A stretch of 64,000 bases of DNA from SZAS-79 sp965279075 (GTDB taxonomy: Bacteria; Pseudomonadota; Gammaproteobacteria; Burkholderiales; SG8-39): NCBI GenBank assembly GCA_965279075.1, contig CBDIHI010000009.1, forward strand, positions 62,001 through 126,000, in the 5' to 3' direction. A model generated the notes under the pieces. That model saw only the letters and a list, made by a program, of their open reading frames with translations, was not told the origin of the DNA and did no database searches. Within the stretch, counting starts at the first letter, position 1; each line of letters starts with the position of its first letter. This document shows, piece after piece, positions 59,024 to 64,000 of the stretch. Position numbers and translations under genes: made by a program.

Positions 59024-60409
59024 CTAGGCGACCACAACAAGATCGACCGGATCCGCGATGCCTGCGATTACGCGGGAGCGGCGGACATCAAGCGCCCGAT
59101 TTGCGGGGTAACCCTGCCCGGCCGCCCGGTCCAGCGTGTCGACGGTCGTAAGCGCCCGCACATTCTCGAGTTTTACATGGGCCTGCAGCTTGGCGGCGCG
59201 ATTGGTCGTGTCGCCGATGACGCCAAACTCGAGGCGCGACTCCACACCGATGATGCCCACGGTAACCTGTCCGGACTCCACGCCGATCCCAGCCGTCAAC
59301 GGCTCCGAGCCCGAAGCCTTGCGCGCCTTGCTCCAGCGATCCAGTTCATCCAGAAGCTGTTCAGCGGCCCGCAGTGCGTCGGCCGCGTACGACGCCCGTT
59401 CGCCGGTGGCGCCGAACGTGGCCATGATGCCATCGCCCAGAAATGTGGTGATGCTGCCACCATTGCGCTCGACTATCGGGACCACGATGCCCTGGTACTC
59501 GCGCAGTAACGCGATCAGACCGCGCCCAGTGAGAGTCGCGGAAAGCCGGGTGAACCCGCGAAGGTCGATGAACATCACTGCGGCTTCGCGTTGCTCAGCT
59601 TCGCCGAGTTTCATCCCGACATCCGAGGAAACGATCCGCCGTGCCACTTCGGGGGGAAAGAATCGCGACAACTCCTCGGCGGCCCCGTGCTCGGCGACCG
59701 CGCTGTAGAGCAGATTCCGGCTCCGGGCTACGATAACGGAAACCAGCGCCGCGGCCATGAGGATCGCGATGATCTTTTCCGCCTCCGCGGCGATCAGGAT
59801 CCCCGTTGAGTTCGCGTAGACGACATGGTCATCGGTGATCCGATCCCATCCGCCGGGCTCCAGCACGGCATAGCCAAGCAGCAACAGCCATCCGGCCGCG
59901 GAGAGCAGTCCCGCAAGGAGCGCGTCGGCCGGCCGCGCGCTCAGTCCGCGCAGGGCGATGATGACGAAAATGAAATAGAGGGGAGGGTCCTTCAGATAGT
60001 ACGCGGCAGGCTGATGAAACTGGATGTGCAGAGCCCAGATCGTCGCCATCAGGACGCCCACGTCGACTCCCACCGAGACGATCTGCAAGTGGCGCGCCAG
60101 AGCGGCGCGATAGGACATCCAAAGCCGGAACGCCGTGAACAGAGCGTAGGCCGCCATCGCCCACGGCAGCGGCTGAAATCGGGCGTGCTCCGCCGGAACG
60201 TCGTGCGAAAACAGATAGAACACGCTGATGACACAGATCAGCGCGAGTTGAACCCATCCCGTCAGGATGTCGTTCTTCTGGTGCTGTGCAACGATTTTCT
60301 CGGCGACCCGCCGCGGCAGATGTTCCAGCGTATCGATGCCCAGCCACCTTTTAAACGCCCGCGCCGCACGCCAGTTGGGCGCATCGCCCCGAGTACTCGC
60401 GTTGTTCAC
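59024..60409 (-). CDS. Membrane-bound class III adenylate/guanylate cyclase
   Basis: The protein has 461 residues from the GTG at 60409; a TTG at 60469 would add a non-coding-looking stretch. About five to six hydrophobic segments (50-225) form the sensor. The cyclase domain has both metal Asp residues, Asp282 in FIDLRGF and Asp325 in FLGDGIMATFG, and the VIGDTTNRAAKLQ ribose site, so it is probably active. Placement inside a copper cluster suggests a second-messenger response to metal stress. The stop lies near 59026. Confidence 0.85.
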   Translation of the reverse strand: MNNASTRGDAPNWRAARAFKRWLGIDTLEHLPRRVAEKIVAQHQKNDILTGWVQLALICVISVFYLFSHDVPAEHARFQPLPWAMAAYALFTAFRLWMSYRAALARHLQIVSVGVDVGVLMATIWALHIQFHQPAAYYLKDPPLYFIFVIIALRGLSARPADALLAGLLSAAGWLLLLGYAVLEPGGWDRITDDHVVYANSTGILIAAEAEKIIAILMAAALVSVIVARSRNLLYSAVAEHGAAEELSRFFPPEVARRIVSSDVGMKLGEAEQREAAVMFIDLRGFTRLSATLTGRGLIALLREYQGIVVPIVERNGGSITTFLGDGIMATFGATGERASYAADALRAAEQLLDELDRWSKARKASGSEPLTAGIGVESGQVTVGIIGVESRLEFGVIGDTTNRAAKLQAHVKLENVRALTTVDTLDRAAGQGYPANRALDVRRSRVIAGIADPVDLVVVA

Positions 60410-60548
60410 GGAAAGTTCCCATCCTTCGCGATCCGCCACCCCCGCAGCCCGCCGCCGCGCGCAATGCAAACGCGACGCCTCCGGGCGGCGACCGCCGCCG
60501 CCGCGAAGCCCCTGGCGAGCAAGGCAGGGAACCAGCGCATCGCGGCGG

Positions 60549-60857
60549 TCACTTGGCCGGCTCGACCTTCATCACCATGAACTGGCCGTCGACCTTGTCA
60601 GCATCGAAGCGGATCTTGTCACCCGCCTTGACCTGGTCGAGCATCGCCGGGTCCTTGACCCGGAACACCATCGTCATCGCCGGCATGTCGAGCTTCTCGA
60701 GGCGCCCGTGCTGGATGGTGACTTTCGCCGCCTCCTTGTCGACTTTTTTCACCACACCGGAAGTCATGGATGACTTGTGATGCGCGTCATCGGCACTCGC
60801 GGCCAGGGGCGCGGCGGCAAGCGCAAGCGCAATCATCATTGCTGTCGGTACTTTCAT
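60549..60857 (-). CDS. cusF: CusF periplasmic copper chaperone
   Basis: The protein has 102 residues with a signal peptide (MKVPTAMMIALALAAAPLAASA). The OB-fold copper site has His50 and Met58, Met61, Met63 in LDMPAMTMVF. The Trp found before Pro in the best-known CusF is Met here. It delivers Cu(I)/Ag(I) to CusB, which carries a second CusF domain of its own. Confidence 0.92.
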   Translation of the reverse strand: MKVPTAMMIALALAAAPLAASADDAHHKSSMTSGVVKKVDKEAAKVTIQHGRLEKLDMPAMTMVFRVKDPAMLDQVKAGDKIRFDADKVDGQFMVMKVEPAK

Positions 60858-60877
60858 GTGCGTCTCCAGGGTTGGAA

Positions 60878-61378
60878 TTACTTGCTAACAGTGACCTTGC
60901 CGACCATGCCGGCCTCGAAATGGCCCGGCAGCAGGCAGCCGAAGTTGAACTCGCCTGCCTTGCTGAACTGCCAGATGATCTCGGCCTTCTTGCCCGGCTC
61001 GACGTGCGCCATATAAGGCTCGTCGTGTTCCATGCCGGGATGCTTCTTCATCATCTCCGCATGCTCCTTCAGCTCTTTTATGGAGCCGAGCACCATCTCG
61101 TGCATCTGCTTGCCCGAGTTCTTAGCGACGAAGCGCACCGTATCGCCGCGCTTCACCGTCAGCTCGGCGGGCGTGAAGCGCATCTTGTCGCTCATGTCGA
61201 TCTCGACTGTTCGCGAGACTTTCTTCGGGTCTCCGGTGCGGCCGAAGCTCGTTTCCTTCATCTCGGCATGAACCTCCTTCTTCGCGGGGTGTCCGGCGTC
61301 GCCGTGGGCAAGTACGCCCGGAGTAACTGCGAGCGGGGTCAGTGCGAGGGCTGCGACAGCCATGAATCGAATGCGCAT
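60878..61378 (-). CDS. Secreted cupredoxin (type 1 copper protein)
   Basis: The protein has 166 residues with signal peptide MRIRFMAVAALALTPLAVTPGVLA. Type 1 copper ligands are His93, Cys148, His153 and Met158 (MHEMVLG and FNFGCLLPGHFEAGM). A Met/His-rich loop (about 108-124) may bind extra copper. GGAGG lies eight bases before the ATG at 61378. It is likely periplasmic and may accept electrons from or bind copper for the multicopper oxidase next door. Confidence 0.9.
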   Translation of the reverse strand: MRIRFMAVAALALTPLAVTPGVLAHGDAGHPAKKEVHAEMKETSFGRTGDPKKVSRTVEIDMSDKMRFTPAELTVKRGDTVRFVAKNSGKQMHEMVLGSIKELKEHAEMMKKHPGMEHDEPYMAHVEPGKKAEIIWQFSKAGEFNFGCLLPGHFEAGMVGKVTVSK

Positions 61379-61395
61379 TCTTGAGACCTCCATTG

Positions 61396-62832
61396 TCAGT
61401 GGCCTGAATGGCCACTTGGTTTTCGAATCCTCACTTCCACACCCCTCGCTTGCCCGCTCCTGGCGGGCATCGACTGCCCGCCCTCGGACTGGAAGCGGGC
61501 CGGCTCGGCAATCGCCCCGGTCCACTCGAAAGCGACGGTGCCGGGAGGGTGGTCGTACCAGCCCGGATCCTTGTAATCCCCCGGCGCCTGGTCGCGGCGC
61601 ACCTTGAGCACGCTGAACATGCCGCCCATCTCCACCGACCCGAAAGGGCCTTCCCCGCCCATCATCGGCTCGGTATTGTCCGGCAGGGGCATCGGCATCT
61701 CCGTCATGTCGGCCATGCCGCGCTCGCCCATCACCATGTAGTCCGGCACCAGGGCATTGAGCTTCTTCACGATCCCGCGGTGATCCACGCCGATCATGGT
61801 GGGCACGTCGTGCCCCATGGCGTTCATTGTGTGGTGGCTCTTGTGGCAGTGGAAGGCCCAGTCGCCCTCCTCGTCGGCGACGAACTCGATCTGCCGCATC
61901 TGCCCCACCGCCACGTCAGTCGTCACTTCCATCGCCCGGGTGGATTTCGGCGTCGGGCCGCCGTCGGTGCCGGTCACGAGGAACTCGTGCCCATGCAGAT
62001 GGATGGGATGGTTGGTCATTGTCAGGTTGCCGATGCGGATGCGCACCTTGTCGTTCTTGCGCACGACCAGAGGGTCGATGCCCGGAAAGATGCGGCTGTT
62101 CCACGACCACAGGTTGAAATCAGCCATGGTCATGATCTTGGGGGTGTAGCTGCCCGGATCGATGTCGTAGGCGTTGAGCAGGAACACGAAATCGCGGTCG
62201 ACTTCCTGGATCAGCGGGTGCTTCGCTTTCGGGTGCGTTACCCAGAAACCCATCATGCCCATCGCCATCTGCGTCATCTCGTCGGCGTGGGGGTGGTACA
62301 TGAAGGTGCCGGGCCGCCGCGCGACGAATTCGTAAACCATCGTCTTGCCCGGCTGGATGGCCTTCTGGTTCAGGCCGGACACGCCGTCCATCCCGTTGGG
62401 CAGGCGCTGGCCGTGCCAGTGGATGCTGGTGTGCTCCGGCAGCCTGTTGGTCACGAAAATCCGCACCCGGTCGCCCTCCACGACCTCGATGGTCGGGCCG
62501 GGGGACTGTCCGTTGTAACCCCACAAGTGAGCCTTGAACCCCGGCGACATTTCGCGCACCACGGGCTCCGCGACGAGGTGGAACTCCTTCACGCCACTGT
62601 TCATGCGCCAAGGCAACGTCCAGCCGTTGAGCGTCACCACCGGATTGAAATGGCGGCCGGTGGAGGGCGCCACCGGCGGCATGGTGCCGGCACTCGTCTG
62701 GATCACCGGCTCGGGCAGCGCCGCCATTGCGACCCTGCTGACCGAGGCGGCGGTCACCGCGGCGGTCACCGCGGCAGTCGCCGCGGCACCCACCGCGCCG
62801 GCCCGCCGGAAAAATTCCCTTCTGGAGTTCAT
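61396..62832 (-). CDS. Multicopper oxidase, Tat-exported
   Basis: The protein has 478 residues. The N-terminus SRREFFRRAG is Tat-like, followed by a hydrophobic stretch with an AAVTAAVTAA tandem. Copper ligands are in HWHG, YHPHAD, HPIHLHGHEF and HCHKSHHTMNAMGHD. A Met-rich loop (MVMGERGMADMTEMPMP) near residue 375 is like the copper-resistance MCO type. It oxidises Cu(I) to Cu(II) in the periplasm. Its end lies 18 bases before the cupredoxin start. Confidence 0.92.
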   Translation of the reverse strand: MNSRREFFRRAGAVGAAATAAVTAAVTAASVSRVAMAALPEPVIQTSAGTMPPVAPSTGRHFNPVVTLNGWTLPWRMNSGVKEFHLVAEPVVREMSPGFKAHLWGYNGQSPGPTIEVVEGDRVRIFVTNRLPEHTSIHWHGQRLPNGMDGVSGLNQKAIQPGKTMVYEFVARRPGTFMYHPHADEMTQMAMGMMGFWVTHPKAKHPLIQEVDRDFVFLLNAYDIDPGSYTPKIMTMADFNLWSWNSRIFPGIDPLVVRKNDKVRIRIGNLTMTNHPIHLHGHEFLVTGTDGGPTPKSTRAMEVTTDVAVGQMRQIEFVADEEGDWAFHCHKSHHTMNAMGHDVPTMIGVDHRGIVKKLNALVPDYMVMGERGMADMTEMPMPLPDNTEPMMGGEGPFGSVEMGGMFSVLKVRRDQAPGDYKDPGWYDHPPGTVAFEWTGAIAEPARFQSEGGQSMPARSGQARGVEVRIRKPSGHSGH

Positions 62833-62848
62833 GATTTGTCCTGTTCGC

Positions 62849-64000
62849 TCAGTGGCCGCCGGCGGCTTCGCCGCCGGGCTGGAGGATCCTGGGGCGGGAG
62901 GCGCCGGGCCGGGGCTTGCCGACCAGCGCGCTGTCGAGGTCGGCTTTCGCGACCCAGTAGTCGCGCAGCGCTTCGATGTAACCGTTCACGCTGGCGATCT
63001 GCGAGCGCGCGTCGGCAAGCAGTTCGAACACGCCGATCAGCATGCCGTTGTAGCGCAACTGGTTCTCCTCGGCGATGCGCTTCCTCAGCGGCACGACCTC
63101 GTCGCGGTAGTGGCGGGCGACGTCGTAACGCACGCGGGAAGTCCGATAGGCCTCGCGTACTTCGGAGCGCGCGTTCACGGCGGCCTCCGCGGCCCGGTCG
63201 ACCGCCTGCATGTAGATCGCCTCTGCCTTGGCCACACGCGACGAGCCCCAGTCGAAAAGCGGCAGCTCGAAGCTGATCTCGTAGCCCTTCTTCCACGGCG
63301 ATGTGCGCGGCCCCTCGAGCACGCGCGCCGGGCCGACCTCCAGCACGTTGATGAAGCGCGTCGTCCGGGCAAGGCCGAGGTTCTTCGCGAGAGACTCGGC
63401 CTCGAGGCGCACCGCCTGCAGGTCGAGCCTGCGCTCCATCGCGGCCTGCTCCACCTCCGGCAGGTCCTCCGCTTCCTTCGGCAGGTCGGGAAGCCGCTCG
63501 GGCAGGGCGAACTGCGCCTGCACCCCCCACAGGCCGAGCAGCCGGGTGAGGCGCTCGCGGGACGCGATCCGGGCTTCCTCCGCCCGCGCGACGCCGAGCG
63601 CCGCATCGGCATAGAAACCCTGCTCGCGCGCCTGCTGCAGCGCTCCCCAGTTGCCGGCGCGAACCATGCGGCGCGCGAGATCGGCGCTTGCCTCGGCCAC
63701 CGTCATCACCTGTCGCATGTAGCGTATCGATTCCTCGGCGCCGAGCGCGACGTAATAGGCCTTGCGCGTTTCCGCCGCGAGGTCGAGCACTTCCATCGCC
63801 ACACGCCGCTGCGTCTGCTCGAAACGGCGCTGCTCGACCTCGCGCGCAAGCGGCATCGTCGCAAGCGAGAAGATGTTGAAGGTAAGCGCCTGCTCGATCT
63901 TGTAGTCGTCCTCGTGACGGGCACGCAGCAAGGACAGGCGCGGGTTGGGCAGGCGGCCGGCCTGGACGAGGTCGGACTCGGAAATGCCCAGTTCGAAGAA
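62849..64000 (-). CDS. TolC-family outer-membrane protein (partial, N-terminus beyond window)
   Basis: The frame is open to the window end, so the start lies beyond 64000 on this strand. At least 383 residues are present. The long helical repeats, FNIFSLATMPLAREVEQRR and the AEENQLRYNGMLIGVFELLADARSQI motif mark a TolC/CusC-like efflux duct. It is the second TolC protein of the copper island and lies 16 bases before the multicopper oxidase start. Confidence 0.9.
   Translation of the reverse strand, partial: FFELGISESDLVQAGRLPNPRLSLLRARHEDDYKIEQALTFNIFSLATMPLAREVEQRRFEQTQRRVAMEVLDLAAETRKAYYVALGAEESIRYMRQVMTVAEASADLARRMVRAGNWGALQQAREQGFYADAALGVARAEEARIASRERLTRLLGLWGVQAQFALPERLPDLPKEAEDLPEVEQAAMERRLDLQAVRLEAESLAKNLGLARTTRFINVLEVGPARVLEGPRTSPWKKGYEISFELPLFDWGSSRVAKAEAIYMQAVDRAAEAAVNARSEVREAYRTSRVRYDVARHYRDEVVPLRKRIAEENQLRYNGMLIGVFELLADARSQIASVNGYIEALRDYWVAKADLDSALVGKPRPGASRPRILQPGGEAAGGH

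Noticed and set aside
1..64000. tRNA, rRNA, CRISPR or transposase genes
   Set aside because: Looked for cloverleaf ends with CCA, spaced direct repeats and DDE/Y1 motifs; none was convincing.

Overview
The window is GC-rich DNA with dense, mostly operon-like coding on both strands. It suggests a beta-proteobacterium, probably near the Burkholderiales. The reasons are three Bug-type (tripartite tricarboxylate transporter) binding proteins, many ATGA/GTGA stop-start overlaps, a fused isobutyryl-CoA mutase, two CoxL-like molybdenum hydroxylases and a mer-type operator. This is inference from gene content. No rRNA, tRNA, CRISPR array or insertion-sequence transposase was seen.

Region 1 (1-10435, + strand) is a tightly coupled electron-transfer operon. 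It encodes an Fe-S protein, a membrane protein with two His-x13-His pairs as in diheme cytochrome b, a membrane-anchored decaheme cytochrome with a Cys-rich N-terminus, a pentaheme c554-like cytochrome, an outer-membrane beta-barrel and a membrane-anchored flavin/2Fe-2S reductase. It continues into a degenerate cyclase-FHA protein and an FHA protein with eight acidic-Thr motifs. It looks like a route for electrons across the envelope coupled to phospho-signalling.

Region 2 (10432-28872) is mostly metabolism and housekeeping: an M20 peptidase, GIY-YIG protein, CoA ligase, phosphoesterase, molybdenum hydroxylase, P-type ATPase, HPF-like protein, patatin, ICL/PEP-mutase family enzyme, Lrp regulator, DpaL, PxpA and a Bug protein. 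Region 3 (28897-31297) holds a ParE/Phd toxin-antitoxin pair with a palindromic operator, followed by an AT-richer islet with two unrecognised genes. Region 4 (31512-45145) carries a DEAD-box helicase, a perfect 41-nt palindrome, a second molybdenum hydroxylase, PepE, SlyX, the fused mutase IcmF behind a LiuR-like palindrome, a class II aldolase, an ACMSD-like hydrolase, two more Bug proteins and a hydroxyacid dehydrogenase.

Region 5 (45201-48954) is the most striking. A MerR/MerT pair with a canonical mer operator leads into a GDCCVxC Cys-rich protein. Next is a GrdB-like gene whose in-frame TGA (46920-46922) fits selenocysteine in a UxxC motif, followed by a hairpin that fits the bacterial SECIS rules. 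An intact SAM methyltransferase lies beyond it, and a decayed internally deleted copy of the same gene lies on the other side of the cassette.

Region 6 (48959-64000, all - strand) is a copper/silver defence island: a cytochrome c'-like protein, CusA, CusB with a fused CusF domain, CusC/TolC, small periplasmic proteins, a Cu P-type ATPase, a membrane cyclase, CusF, a cupredoxin, a multicopper oxidase and a second TolC protein cut by the window edge.
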